Assembly (NCBI RefSeq): GCF_003023845.1
Contig: NZ_PYFT01000001.1
Span: 6,200,001-6,264,000, forward strand
DNA from: Adhaeribacter arboris
GTDB lineage: Bacteria; Bacteroidota; Bacteroidia; Cytophagales; Hymenobacteraceae
DNA: 64,000 bases
Direction: 5' to 3'
In this document: one piece after another, positions 35,053-45,300 of the stretch
Layout of the letters: every line of letters starts with the position of its first letter
How positions within the stretch are numbered: the stretch's first letter is position 1
Notes under the pieces: model-generated
Database searches by the model: none
Told to the model about the DNA's origin: nothing
Seen by the model: only the letters and a program-made list of their open reading frames with translations
Position numbers and translations under genes: made by a program

Positions 35053-36804
35053 ATGCTTAGAACCCATACTTGTGGCGAATTAAGATTAGAAAATGTAGGG
35101 CAGGCAGTTACCCTTACGGGTTGGGTACAACGTACCCGCGACAAAGGCGGGATGCTTTGGATTGATTTGCGCGACCGGTATGGCATTACGCAGTTAAAAC
35201 TCGAAGAAGGAAGTACATCCGCCGAAACCATCCATCAAGCCCGTAACTTAGGTCGCGAATTTGTGATTAAAGCCACTGGTACCGTAATTGAGCGAATATC
35301 TAAAAACGATAAATTATCAACCGGCGACATTGAAATACAGTTGCAGGATTTAGCTGTTCTTAACCCGGCTAAGCTACCGCCTTTTTTAATTGAAGACGAT
35401 ACCGATGGCGGCGATGATTTGCGCATGAAATACCGTTACCTGGATTTACGGCGCAACAGCGTACGCAAAAACCTGGAACTACGCCACCGGATGATGCAGC
35501 AAACCCGAGCTTATCTGGATAGTTTGCAGTTTATTGAAGTAGAAACTCCGGTGCTGATTAAGTCAACGCCCGAAGGCGCGCGCGATTTTGTGGTGCCCAG
35601 CCGGATGAACCCGGGTGAGTTTTATGCTTTGCCGCAATCGCCGCAAACGTTTAAGCAATTGCTCATGGTATCGGGCTTCGATAAATATTTTCAGATTGTA
35701 AAATGTTTTCGCGACGAAGATTTACGGGCTGACCGCCAGCCTGAGTTTACGCAGATAGACTGTGAGCTTTCTTTTGTGAGCCAGGAAGATATTTTAAATA
35801 CTTTTGAAGGCTTGGTAAAGCATCTGTTTAAAACCGTGCGAGGAATAAAAATATCTGAGTTGCCCCGCATGACTTACGCCGATGCCATGCAATATTACGG
35901 CAACGATAAACCCGATACGCGCTTTGACATGCGTTTTGTGGAGATGAATAGCTTCGTACAAAACAAAGGTTTTAAGGTTTTCGACGAAGCCGAACTTATA
36001 ATTGGCATAAACGTTACCGGAGCCGCCTCTTATACCCGCAAGCAACTCGACGAACTAACCGAATTTGTAAAACGGCCGCAACTGGGAGCTACTGGTCTTA
36101 TTTACGCCCGCGTAGAAGTGGATGGTACGGTAAAATCGTCGGTAGATAAATTTTTTAACCAGGAGAACTTGCAGCAATGGGTGCAGGCCTTTGCGGCTAA
36201 GCCCGGTGATTTATTGTTAGTAATTGCCGGCCCCGCCGATAAAACCCGCAAAGCTCTTTCGGAATTGCGCTTAGAAATGGGAGAACGCCTGGGTTTGCGC
36301 GACAAGAATACTTTTGCGCCCTTGTGGGTGCTGGATTTTCCGTTGCTGGAGTACAACGAAGAAGAAAAACGTTATTTTGCCATGCACCATCCGTTTACCT
36401 CGCCCAAGCAAGAAGATTTTAGCTTGTTGGAAACCAATCCGGGAGCCGTTCGGGCCAACGCGTACGATATGGTAATAAACGGGGTAGAAGTGGGAGGTGG
36501 CTCTATCCGGATACACGAGCGACCCTTACAGGAACGAATGTTTACATTATTAGGCTTTACGGAAGAAGAAGCCCGGGAGCAGTTTGGGTTTTTGTTAAAT
36601 GCCTTTGAATTCGGAGCGCCGCCGCACGGGGGGATTGCCTTTGGTTTCGATCGTTTGTGTTCCTTGTTTGGCGGAGCCGACTCGATTCGCGATTTTATTG
36701 CCTTCCCGAAAAATAATTCCGGCCGCGATACCATGATTGATTCGCCGTCGCCCATTGCCGAAACCCAACTGAATGAGCTAAATATCCTGCTGAAAAAAAG
36801 CTAA
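35053..36804 (+). CDS. aspS: Aspartyl-tRNA synthetase
   Basis: Charges tRNA-Asp. The 583-aa protein is of bacterial type: N-terminal OB-fold anticodon domain (about 1-110, [24 protein letters not shown] as landmark), class II motif 2 ([16 protein letters not shown]), the bacterial GAD insertion (about 275-400) and motif 3 (GIAFGFDRL near residue 535). FVVPSR and [11 protein letters not shown] are also canonical. The start ATG at 35053 gives the conserved N-terminus LRTHTCGEL. Whether it is discriminating or also charges tRNA-Asn is not settled by the sequence. Confidence 0.96.
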   Translation: MLRTHTCGELRLENVGQAVTLTGWVQRTRDKGGMLWIDLRDRYGITQLKLEEGSTSAETIHQARNLGREFVIKATGTVIERISKNDKLSTGDIEIQLQDLAVLNPAKLPPFLIEDDTDGGDDLRMKYRYLDLRRNSVRKNLELRHRMMQQTRAYLDSLQFIEVETPVLIKSTPEGARDFVVPSRMNPGEFYALPQSPQTFKQLLMVSGFDKYFQIVKCFRDEDLRADRQPEFTQIDCELSFVSQEDILNTFEGLVKHLFKTVRGIKISELPRMTYADAMQYYGNDKPDTRFDMRFVEMNSFVQNKGFKVFDEAELIIGINVTGAASYTRKQLDELTEFVKRPQLGATGLIYARVEVDGTVKSSVDKFFNQENLQQWVQAFAAKPGDLLLVIAGPADKTRKALSELRLEMGERLGLRDKNTFAPLWVLDFPLLEYNEEEKRYFAMHHPFTSPKQEDFSLLETNPGAVRANAYDMVINGVEVGGGSIRIHERPLQERMFTLLGFTEEEAREQFGFLLNAFEFGAPPHGGIAFGFDRLCSLFGGADSIRDFIAFPKNNSGRDTMIDSPSPIAETQLNELNILLKKS

Positions 36805-36822
36805 CGCACTTGTTGTTCTAAT

Positions 36823-36880
36823 CAAAAAGCTGCATCTGCTAATGGGGTTTATATAACCTAAAGCAGATGCAGCTTTTTTG
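36823..36880. terminator. Bidirectional terminator between aspS and the Lrp-family gene
   Basis: CAAAAAGCTGCATCTGCT (36823-36840) pairs with AGCAGATGCAGCTTTTTTG (36862-36880) around a 21-base loop; A-run left, T-run right. Confidence 0.82.
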
Positions 36881-36919
36881 TTGACTGAACTTAGCTGATG
36901 ATTACGTTTTTCTTTATAA

Positions 36920-37384
36920 TTAAAGTAGTTGTACGGGACGGCTGATACTTTCTTCAAGGGAAATGAAAGTTTCGGTTCGTTGAATACCCGGAATTTTCTG
37001 GATTTTATCGGTTAATACGTTTTTCAGGTGCATGGTATCTTTGCAGATAAGTTTCGCAAACATGCTGTAAATACCCGTGGTATAATTTACGCTAATTACC
37101 TCTGGTATCCGACGGAGTTGCTCTAACACCTCGTTATACATAGAGCTTTTACGCAAGTAAATTCCCAAAAAAGCATTTACATCGTAGCCCAAATTACCAT
37201 AATTTAACTTTAATTGGGTACCGGTTACGATTCCCATTTGTTCCATTTTTTTCATCCGGACGTGGACAGTACCACCCGAAACAAACACTTCTTTTCCTAC
37301 ATCTGCATACGCCATTTTAGCGTCTTCCATCAGCAGAGAGAGGATTTTCAGATCCGTATTGTCAATTTCTAAATTTTTGAGCAT
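36920..37384 (-). CDS. Lrp/AsnC-family transcriptional regulator
   Basis: A 154-aa regulator with an N-terminal winged helix-turn-helix (about 5-60, ILSLLMEDAKMAYADVGKEV and GGTVHVRMKKMEQMGIV as landmarks) and a C-terminal RAM/AsnC ligand-binding domain (about 70-150). Such proteins sense amino acids and often control amino-acid metabolism; the target is not known. It is divergent from the tRNA-like RNA gene; CAAAAGTA at 37414-37421 is its probable -7 element (TACTTTTG). The two promoters lie within about 90 bases, so the regulator could affect the RNA gene. Confidence 0.92.
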   Translation of the reverse strand: MLKNLEIDNTDLKILSLLMEDAKMAYADVGKEVFVSGGTVHVRMKKMEQMGIVTGTQLKLNYGNLGYDVNAFLGIYLRKSSMYNEVLEQLRRIPEVISVNYTTGIYSMFAKLICKDTMHLKNVLTDKIQKIPGIQRTETFISLEESISRPVQLL

Positions 37385-37469
37385 AAAATTCGCCGATTTT
37401 TGATTTGTTTTAACAAAAGTAAGGATAAATTTAAAATAACATAATTTTTAAGTAAAATATTTAAAATAT

Positions 37470-37501
37470 TTTGAAGTAATTAATTTTATCTCTTATATTT
37501 G
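37470..37501 (+). promoter_or_regulatory. Consensus promoter of the tRNA-like RNA
   Basis: TTTG (37470-37473), exactly 20 bases, TATATTTG (37494-37501): a perfect TTTG-N20-TAnnTTTG. The predicted start is around 37508, about 10 bases before the tRNA-like fold. Confidence 0.78.
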
Positions 37502-37517
37502 ATAAATAAAAACACAC

Positions 37518-37646
37518 TGTAGGGTGTTGAAACTGGCAGACATGCCCTCCTCTCTCGGGGGTGGAGATAAATAGGATAAAGCGTTTTGACCTCTAAGTTA
37601 ATTCTTGCCTAACTACTCCGTGGAGGTTCGATTCCTTCCCCTACAG
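37518..37646 (+). ncRNA. Class II tRNA-like RNA with anticodon CUC and a ~60-nt variable arm
   Basis: No protein fits here. The sequence folds like a tRNA: acceptor TGTAGGG (37518-37524) with CCCTACA (37639-37645); U8, A14, R15 and G18-G19 in a Leu-like D-loop (CTGGCAGA); a weak D-stem with one U-U mismatch; a 5-bp anticodon stem CCCTC/GGGGG (37545-37549, 37557-37561) with loop CTCTCTC and anticodon CUC (37552-37554); a 60-nt variable region (37562-37621) whose ends pair (GGAG/CTCC and TAGG/CCTA); and a T-arm GGAGG-TTCGATT-CCTTC (37622-37638). The discriminator is G; CCA is not encoded. U at position 37 and U1-A72 are unusual. The RNA has its own promoter and terminator. Function not known. 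Confidence 0.7.
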
Positions 37647-37648
37647 CT

Positions 37649-37684
37649 AAAAAGCCTCTTCGTTTTAAACGGAGAGGCTTTTTT
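37649..37684 (+). terminator. Intrinsic terminator of the tRNA-like RNA
   Basis: AAAAAGCCTCT (37649-37659) pairs with AGAGGCTTTTTT (37673-37684), with further pairing inside (CGTT/AAACG), then T-runs. It begins 3 bases after the folded RNA. Confidence 0.85.
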
Positions 37685-38108
37685 GTTTCTTGTTAAGTAT
37701 ACTTTAGAACTAAATAATCGATTCTCTTTATTAAATTAAAAAGCAAGATTGAATCAGTGATTTATTTACAAACCTGGGTTATATCTTCAGACACAATTAC
37801 TCTTATGTTGGGAAAGTCTAAATTTGTCCTAGTCGATGATGCTTGTTTCATCCTTAAACCCTAGAGTTTCCTTCTTATAAAAATAGGAAACCGGATATGG
37901 TTATCCTTTTCTCTTCTGCTGAATGTTAAAGCACCGAAATCTTATTAAGACTTTTATTGCAGGAAACTTTTTTATTTAAAGTTCAATGGCTTATTCTTAA
38001 AAAATTTTTGAACAAGGAGTAAGATTATCAGTATAATTAATATATTTAAGTACTGTTCTACTCTATTATTTTAAGTGCCTTTATAGTAAATTTTATTTTG
38101 GTTCTACC
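37685..38108. other. Non-coding interval upstream of the HTCS gene
   Basis: About 420 A/T-rich bases with no gene, repeat or clear promoter seen. Confidence 0.45.
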
Positions 38109-41100
38109 ATGAGGTACTCCTTCTTTTGGCTTGCCATTTTCTTGTTATTAAATAGCCAAATAATTTATAGCCAACCAAGTTCTAACCAAGCTACTTCTTT
38201 CACCCTGACGGCTGGTTTGCCCCATAGCAACATTACGGGGATGGTTCAGGATAAAGTTGGATTTATTTGGGTAGCCACTGAAGATGGCCTTGCCCGTTAC
38301 GATGGCCGTACTTTCAAAACTTTTCGCTTAGCCTCCGATAATTACATATTAAGCCTAGCTTTACTAAATAATGGAACCCTGCTGCTTAGCACCGCAAACG
38401 GCGATTTTTTATGCTTCAACCCCGTAACAGAACGCTTTTCCATTGTTTTCAGCGCTGAATATCTGACTAAGAACCAAGCTTCGATGGATGAGTTTGGACT
38501 AGCCGGTAATAATAGTGAAGGCTGGGGTATTATCCGGGGAGATAAACTGGTTTACTATAATTTTTTAGATAAAAAGTTTACTTATTGGGATGAATTTTCC
38601 TTAACGGGTGAACATAATTCCATGCACGATATTTTCCGAGCCTCAAACGGGTTAGACTATGTTCGTTTTAATAACGGAATAGTAGAAGTAGATGCGAAGA
38701 TGCGCCGTCGGCGTATTATTCTGTTTCCGGGTAAAACGTGGCTGAACTACCCGGTTATGCCGGTGCATAACAGCGAGTATATGGTGCAGCGCAGCAACGG
38801 CGAACTTGTAATTATGGGTAATCACCGGCTTATGTTATATAATGCGGCCCGTTCCCAGATAGTACGGCACATTCCAATCCCAGCTAAATTAGACTACAAT
38901 AGTTTTTACACCTTAACCAAGGTGCGGGATGGAAGTATTTACGTGGGTTGTGGCACCCACTTGTATCAGCTTACAGAGCAAGACGAACTAGAACTGATCT
39001 GGCAAAATAGCAATCCGGTGGCCACTTTTAACTTTGTTAAAGCTTTCCTGCTGGACTATTCGGGGGTATTATGGCTAAGTACCAACCGGGGAGGCTTAAC
39101 AAAAATAGATCTCAGGGCCTTGCCTTTTAAGGTTTATCCCTACCAGCGGGGCTTTATGGAAGATCTTTTGCAAGTAGAATTAAAGGCTACTTTGCCGGAG
39201 TGGGAGCATCCCGAACGCCACGCTGCCTGGGTTCGTTTTGGCCGTCCGCCTCAGTCAAAAAGTACTTGGTTTATTGATTTTTACGCTCTTTACTACTACA
39301 ACCCGCAGCACCGCCAGATTTACAAAAAGCTTCGTTTTCAGGAACAAGGTTACCGGTGGTATATAAATCTGAAACCCGCTGCTGACGGATACTTATGGCT
39401 TTATGCCAACGAAAAAGGCCTTTTACGGACAGATACCTTAGCTCTTGAAGCCCAACTTTTTCCTAATAGTTTAGTGCCTCCTAAATTCAAAAATGCCCCC
39501 GTGGCTTTTGATGTGGTGGATATTCAACCCCAAGCTAACTGGGTTTGGCTGGCCTCAAATTATGGCAATGGGTTGTTCCAGTATGATTGGCAGCAACAAA
39601 AAATTATTCGTCAACTGCGGCACCAACCAAAGAATCTAAACTCATTAAGTACAAATGCTTTAAACTGTTTAATCCTTGATCCGAACGATACGCAAATTCT
39701 ATGGGTAGGTACTCAAGGGGGAGGTTTATGCCGCTTAAATACCCGAACCATGCACTTTAAGCGCATCGTCGAAAAAGAAGGCTTATCTTTAAATACCATT
39801 AATAGCCTGCTATCCGACAAAAAAGGTTTTATTTGGTTAAGCTCTAACCAAGGATTGACTCGGCTAAATCCTAAGACATTACAGATGCGTCATTTTACCA
39901 CGACAGATGGAATTCAGGATGACGAATATTTGCGAAATAATGCGGCTGTATTACCAGATGGCCGCTTGGTTTTCGGGGGTAAAACCGGGATGACGATTTT
40001 TGATCCAACTGCTATTCACGAAGATTCTTTTCGCCCTCCGGTTGTATTTACAGCTTTTAAAATTAATAATGTGCCCGTAGAAGCAGGCAAGCCAGGTTCT
40101 CCCTTAATTAATTCTATAAATGCAACAAAGCAGCTTACCCTGGATTATACCCAAAACTTTTTAAGTTTTGATTTTGCTGGTTTAGAATTTACTAAACCCG
40201 AAAAGCTTAACTACCGCTACCGATTAACAGGAGTAAATAAAAGTTGGGTATACGCAGGTAATCAGAATACGGCTAATTATACCCAATTGGCCCCTGGAGA
40301 ATATATATTTGAGGTACAGGTAACTAATACCGATGGTAACTGGAGCCACCGTACTAAACAAATACAACTGGTAATTACGCCACCTTTCTGGGCAACCTGG
40401 TGGGCCTACGGTTTTTACACTCTTGTATTGGGCGCCGGCCTATACAACTATGTTCAATTCCGAACTAAACGAGTACGCGAAAAGCAGGAAATGGCCTTGC
40501 AGTTCCGGCAAGCGGAGCAGTTAAAAGCCGTGGACGAGATGAAAACCCGTTTTTTTTCTAACATTACGCATGAATTTCGCACACCTTTATCCCTGATTTT
40601 ATCGCCGGCTGAACAACTGCTGCAAAATGAGGAACTGCCGCCAGTAACGCAGCGTAAGTTATTAAATTCGGTATACCGAAACGCCCACCAATTATTGCGC
40701 TTAATAAATCAATTATTGGATCTATCTAAATTAGAGGCCTCCAGCATGCCTGTACATGTTTCGCGGGGAAACCCTGCGGTATTTCTGCAAGCAATCGTAA
40801 CGTCTTTTCGCCCGCTGGCAGATGAAAAACAAAATGAACTCTGCCTGAATGATTTAGTGGTTATCACCGATTATTTGTTTGATGCCGATAAATGGGAAAA
40901 AATCATTTACAATCTGCTTTCGAACGCGCTTAAATTTACTGCTAACGGACAAGTAAAGGTAGAGGCTCAGATCTTGAATCAACAATGGTTTTGGTTACAA
41001 ATCAGGGACACCGGTATTGGCATTCCGTCGGAAAAGCTTCCGCATATTTTCGATCGTTTTTACCAAGTAGATGATGCCCGTACCCGGCAATACGAAGGAA

Positions 41101-42074
41101 CGGGAATTGGTCTGGCTTTAGTGAAAGAATTAACGGATTTATTAGGCGGAAGGGTAACCGTGCAAAGTATACCGGGCCAGGGAACTACTTTTGAAGTAAA
41201 ATTGCCTCTTGTCTTGGAGAATAATGCTGAGCCAGCGGCTGCTACTACCGCTATAACCCTTCCGTTAACTTCACCGGATAAAGCTGCGTTTTTGTTTCCA
41301 TCGGATAAAGAAATTTCCCGGGCGGCACCTTTGTTATTAATAGTCGAAGATAATGCGGAGCTTCGTGACTTTATTGCCGGCGCTTTGGCCAGTAGTTACC
41401 GGATAATAACTGCCGAAAATGGCCGCCAAGGCTATGAACGTACCCAACAGGAAATGCCGGAGGTAGTAATCAGCGATGTAATGATGCCCGAAATGGACGG
41501 TTACCAATTTTGTAACGCTATTAAAACCGACCCGCAAACCAACCACATTGCGGTGTTATTATTAACGGCCCGGGCATCGCACGAAAGCCTAATCGAAGGC
41601 TTAGCTGGCGGAGCCGATGATTACCTGACCAAACCTTTCCACCTGGACGAATTACAGTGGCGGGTACGCAATTTGCTCGACCGGCAAGGAAAATTGCGGG
41701 AGTTCTACCAACGGCAGTTAGCCGCCCCACAAACTACCCAGGAATTGAAAACCACGCTGGATCCTTTTCTGGAAAAGATTTATAATTTAATAGAAGCTCA
41801 CCTGGACGAATCTGGCTTTGGGGTGGAAGAGCTAGCATTGGAAATAGGAATGAGCCGCCGTACGCTGCACCGGAAATTAACCGCCGTGCTGGGCATTGCC
41901 GCTAACGAACTAATACGCCAGTACCGCTTAAACCGGGCAGTGGAATTGCTACGATCAGGCTGTTCCGTAAGCGAAACCGCTTACCGGGTCGGTTTTGAAA
42001 GCCCTTCTTATTTTGCTACGGTGTTTAAAGAATTTCATCACCAATCGCCTTCTTACTTTGTGCCTACCCGGTAA
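38109..42074 (+). CDS. Hybrid two-component system sensor-regulator (HTCS)
   Basis: One 1321-aa polypeptide holds a full signalling chain: signal peptide (1-21); periplasmic Reg_prop beta-propellers (about 28-640, e.g. GFIWVATEDGLARYD and ILWVGTQGGGLCRLN); Y_Y_Y domain (about 690-765); one membrane segment (about 768-788); HisKA with His821 (ITHEFRTPL); HATPase (NLLSNALKFTANG, DTGIGIPSEK); receiver domain (LLIVEDNAELRDF) with Asp1123; and a C-terminal AraC-type helix-turn-helix (about 1215-1321). HTCS proteins sense glycan fragments and activate polysaccharide loci. No SusC/SusD pair is next to it; the next gene is a T9SS-exported giant, so that gene is its likely target. Confidence 0.95.
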   Translation: MRYSFFWLAIFLLLNSQIIYSQPSSNQATSFTLTAGLPHSNITGMVQDKVGFIWVATEDGLARYDGRTFKTFRLASDNYILSLALLNNGTLLLSTANGDFLCFNPVTERFSIVFSAEYLTKNQASMDEFGLAGNNSEGWGIIRGDKLVYYNFLDKKFTYWDEFSLTGEHNSMHDIFRASNGLDYVRFNNGIVEVDAKMRRRRIILFPGKTWLNYPVMPVHNSEYMVQRSNGELVIMGNHRLMLYNAARSQIVRHIPIPAKLDYNSFYTLTKVRDGSIYVGCGTHLYQLTEQDELELIWQNSNPVATFNFVKAFLLDYSGVLWLSTNRGGLTKIDLRALPFKVYPYQRGFMEDLLQVELKATLPEWEHPERHAAWVRFGRPPQSKSTWFIDFYALYYYNPQHRQIYKKLRFQEQGYRWYINLKPAADGYLWLYANEKGLLRTDTLALEAQLFPNSLVPPKFKNAPVAFDVVDIQPQANWVWLASNYGNGLFQYDWQQQKIIRQLRHQPKNLNSLSTNALNCLILDPNDTQILWVGTQGGGLCRLNTRTMHFKRIVEKEGLSLNTINSLLSDKKGFIWLSSNQGLTRLNPKTLQMRHFTTTDGIQDDEYLRNNAAVLPDGRLVFGGKTGMTIFDPTAIHEDSFRPPVVFTAFKINNVPVEAGKPGSPLINSINATKQLTLDYTQNFLSFDFAGLEFTKPEKLNYRYRLTGVNKSWVYAGNQNTANYTQLAPGEYIFEVQVTNTDGNWSHRTKQIQLVITPPFWATWWAYGFYTLVLGAGLYNYVQFRTKRVREKQEMALQFRQAEQLKAVDEMKTRFFSNITHEFRTPLSLILSPAEQLLQNEELPPVTQRKLLNSVYRNAHQLLRLINQLLDLSKLEASSMPVHVSRGNPAVFLQAIVTSFRPLADEKQNELCLNDLVVITDYLFDADKWEKIIYNLLSNALKFTANGQVKVEAQILNQQWFWLQIRDTGIGIPSEKLPHIFDRFYQVDDARTRQYEGTGIGLALVKELTDLLGGRVTVQSIPGQGTTFEVKLPLVLENNAEPAAATTAITLPLTSPDKAAFLFPSDKEISRAAPLLLIVEDNAELRDFIAGALASSYRIITAENGRQGYERTQQEMPEVVISDVMMPEMDGYQFCNAIKTDPQTNHIAVLLLTARASHESLIEGLAGGADDYLTKPFHLDELQWRVRNLLDRQGKLREFYQRQLAAPQTTQELKTTLDPFLEKIYNLIEAHLDESGFGVEELALEIGMSRRTLHRKLTAVLGIAANELIRQYRLNRAVELLRSGCSVSETAYRVGFESPSYFATVFKEFHHQSPSYFVPTR

Positions 42075-42116
42075 AATTTACTTTTAATTGCCTTAAAAAG
42101 TACTCTTTCGCCCTTC

Positions 42117-42147
42117 TGTCCCAAAATCAAACGCTTTTGTCCCAAAA
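42117..42147 (+). promoter_or_regulatory. Direct-repeat operator, 21-bp period, probable HTCS site
   Basis: TGTCCCAAAA occurs at 42117-42126 and again at 42138-42147; the match extends on both sides (CTTCTGTCCCAAAAtcAAA against CTTTTGTCCCAAAAgtAAA). The 21-base period is two helical turns, the classic spacing for AraC-type dimers. It lies between the HTCS gene, whose output domain is AraC-type, and the giant gene at 42352. Confidence 0.6.
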
Positions 42148-42174
42148 GTAAAGGCATTTTCAGGCTCTAAATAA

Positions 42175-42182
42175 TAGGTTTG
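42175..42182 (+). promoter_or_regulatory. -7 element of the 1696-aa protein gene
   Basis: TAGGTTTG fits TAnnTTTG; no TTTG lies 19-21 bases upstream. The direct-repeat operator ends 27 bases before it, about -43 from the predicted start near 42190, which is where an activator replacing the -33 contact would sit. Confidence 0.5.
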
Positions 42183-42351
42183 GTCAACTAACGAGCTGAT
42201 TTTCTTGCTAAGAATGGTGATTTAAAAACAACTCATCATGGCTGAAGAGAAGCATCAGTGTAAAAACGGTGCGTAACGAGCATGTAGTAAGTACTCGCCG
42301 GTTCCTTGTCTTTTCTTTTTTCTTTTAAATGAACTTAAATCATCTAAACCA

Positions 42352-45300
42352 ATGACTACATCTCTACTATCTTTTCGGGTTTTGGGGCCCATCTTCCCTC
42401 GCTATCTATATCCGGATTTTCTAATCAGAAAATTTTCTGCTTACACAAATAAATACATTCTGCTCTTATTCCTAGGATTGGGACTGTTGCCCTACTTGCC
42501 GGTAGTAGCGCAGGATACAACGGCTTTTACGGATATTCAGGCTAATTTAGCGGGAGTAAAATTGGGCTCGGTAGACTGGGGCGATTACGATAGCGATGGC
42601 GATTTAGATGTTTTAATCACCGGTGAAGCTGGAGATAACTACATTTCTAAGATTTACCGCAATACCAACGGCAGTTTCTCTGACATTAACGCAGGCTTAG
42701 TAGGAGTAACTGAGAGTGCGGTAGCCTGGGGCGATTATGATAACGATGGAGATCTGGATATTGCCTTAACCGGGCAGAGTGGCAACGGATCAGTCTCCTT
42801 AATTTATCAAAATAATAATGGGAGTTTTGTTAATGTTCAAGCAAACCTGCCTCCTGTGAAAATGGGGGCAGTAGACTGGGGTGACTACGACCAGGATGGC
42901 GACTTAGACCTTTTAATATCCGGCGATGCCAGTACTACTCATAAGAATTATGTAACGGCTATTTACGATAATGAGGGAGGTGAGTTTACGAGAAACTCAG
43001 CCAATATGGTAGGGGTTTTTAATAGCTCGGTAGCCTGGGGAGACTATGATAAGGATGGCGATTTAGATATTTTATTAATGGGCGAGTTTTTTAATATATT
43101 CAATTACAATCCTATATTTACCTGCCGTATATACCGCAATTTAGGTAGCAATGGATTCTTGAGCTTAGAACTCCTAAACAATTTAAAAAATGGTTCAGCA
43201 ACTTGGGGAGACTACGATAGCGATAGTGATTTGGACATTATGTTTTCGGGATTTAGAGTACAAGGAGGACGTGTTGAAGGAATAAGTAATTATATTTACC
43301 GAAACGATAATGGTAACTTTAAGCAGATAGATACTGACTTTAGCAGTCAAACCGCAGCTAATGGGGATGTTGCTTGGGGCGACTATGATAATGACGGAAA
43401 TTTAGATATTTTAATAGCTGGGCTTTGTCGTGCTGCAGATTGTAGAGACTTTTCTGCTAATATTTACCGTAATTCGGGCGGCATCTTCACGAACAGTAAG
43501 ACCGTTCTGCCGGGTTTAATCTATGGCTCGGTTGCTTGGGGCGATTACGACAACGATGGGGATCTGGATATTCTGCTTTCCGGGGATACGAACAAAGGAC
43601 CCATTGCTAGAATTTATCGAAATAATTCGGTGGCCAAAAATACGCTTCCTATATCTCCAACTGACCTCACTTCTAAAGTGCAAGGAGAGAAAGTAACTTT
43701 ATCCTGGAGCCCCGGCCTGGATGAACAAACGCCAACTGCTGCATTAAGCTACAATGTGTATGTCGGTACAAGTCCGGGTACCCAGCAAAAGGTTTCGTCG
43801 CAGGCAAATCTCCCAGGTAGCTACCGTCAGGTAGCTACCTGGGGCAATGCGCAGTTAAATACCAGCTTTAACCTGAATAACCTGCCTGATGGTACCTATT
43901 ATTGGAGTGTACAGGCCATTGATCAGGCTTTTGCCGGCTCGGCATTTGCGCCGGAACAAGGGTTTGTTATTGGTTATCTGCCCATCGTAAATGCAATTGC
44001 CCCCGCTGCTGCCTCGCCGGGAAACTGGGTTACCATTAAGGGTAACTATTTTCTGAATGCTACCGAGGTACGATTTAACGGAGTAAAAGCATCGGACTTT
44101 GGCGTACTTAGTAATGAGCAAATTCGGGTATTAGTACCGGAAGGTGCCACCACGGGTCCGGTAATGGTTACTACTCCTAACGGAACCGCTCTTAGTGCTG
44201 TTACTTTCTCGGTTTTGCCCACTATCACCACTATTCATCCTACGGTAGTCCGGCCCGGCGATGTAATTACGATCACAGGCGAAGGCTTTGCTAACGTTAC
44301 CGCCGTCATCTTTAATCAAATCAAACAACCCGTATTTACCATTGTTAATTCTCAAACTATTACCACCAGGGTACCCGATGGAGCTACTTCCGGTTTAGTA
44401 AAGATTTTAACGCCTGAGGGTACCATAATTAGTCCGCTAACCATCTCCATTCTGCCGCGAATGAATTATGATGAAACTTTTGGCGGGATGGACCAGGATA
44501 AGCTTACTGCTTCCATTATAACGATGGACGGTGGTTATTTGCTCGGCGGGTATTCTCTTTCTGGTGTAGGCGGCGAAAAGAGTCAGGATAGTCGCGGCGA
44601 CCTGGATTACTGGATTGTAAAGACGGATGGTAATGGCACCAAAATTTGGGACAAGCGCTTTGGGGGCAGTGGTGAGGATAAACTAACAACTTTATTATCT
44701 ACCGGTGATGGTAGTTATCTATTAGGAGGGTATTCCACCTCTACGGTCTCGGGCGATAAAAGCCAGGCTAGTAAAGGCGATGCGGATTATTGGATCGTAA
44801 AAGTTAATGGTACAGGTAAAATAGAATGGGAGAGAACCTTAGGAGGGAATAATTCTGACCAGCTTACCGCCATGATCCCTACGGCAGATGGCGGTTACTT
44901 ACTTGGGGGCTCTTCTGATTCGGATGAAACCGGCGATAAAAACCAGGGTAACAAAGGCCAGACCGATTATTGGCTCATAAAAATTGATGCCAACGGTAAG
45001 AAAATCTGGGATAAAACCTACGGAGGTCAGAATGCAGATAACCTAGCGGCTATTGTTGCCACTACCAATGGCTATTTGCTTGGTGGTTCTTCGGCTTCCG
45101 GTATTTCCGGCGATAAAAGTCAAGGGTTACGGGGCATTGATGATTATTGGGTAATACGCATCACGGAAGCAGGAGAGAAACTCTGGGACAAAACCTTTGG
45201 CGGCGCCATTGATTATTTATTGTATGAATCCTGCGGGGGTGATGAAAACCCAGGCCCTGAATGCTTTTATTATTTTGGTAGTTCTATTTTGTCGTCGTTA

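Noticed and set aside
37518-37646. An ordinary tRNA-Glu (CUC) or tmRNA
   Set aside because: tRNA-Glu is class I with a 5-nt variable loop, and tmRNA is about 360 nt with a tag frame; neither fits this RNA.
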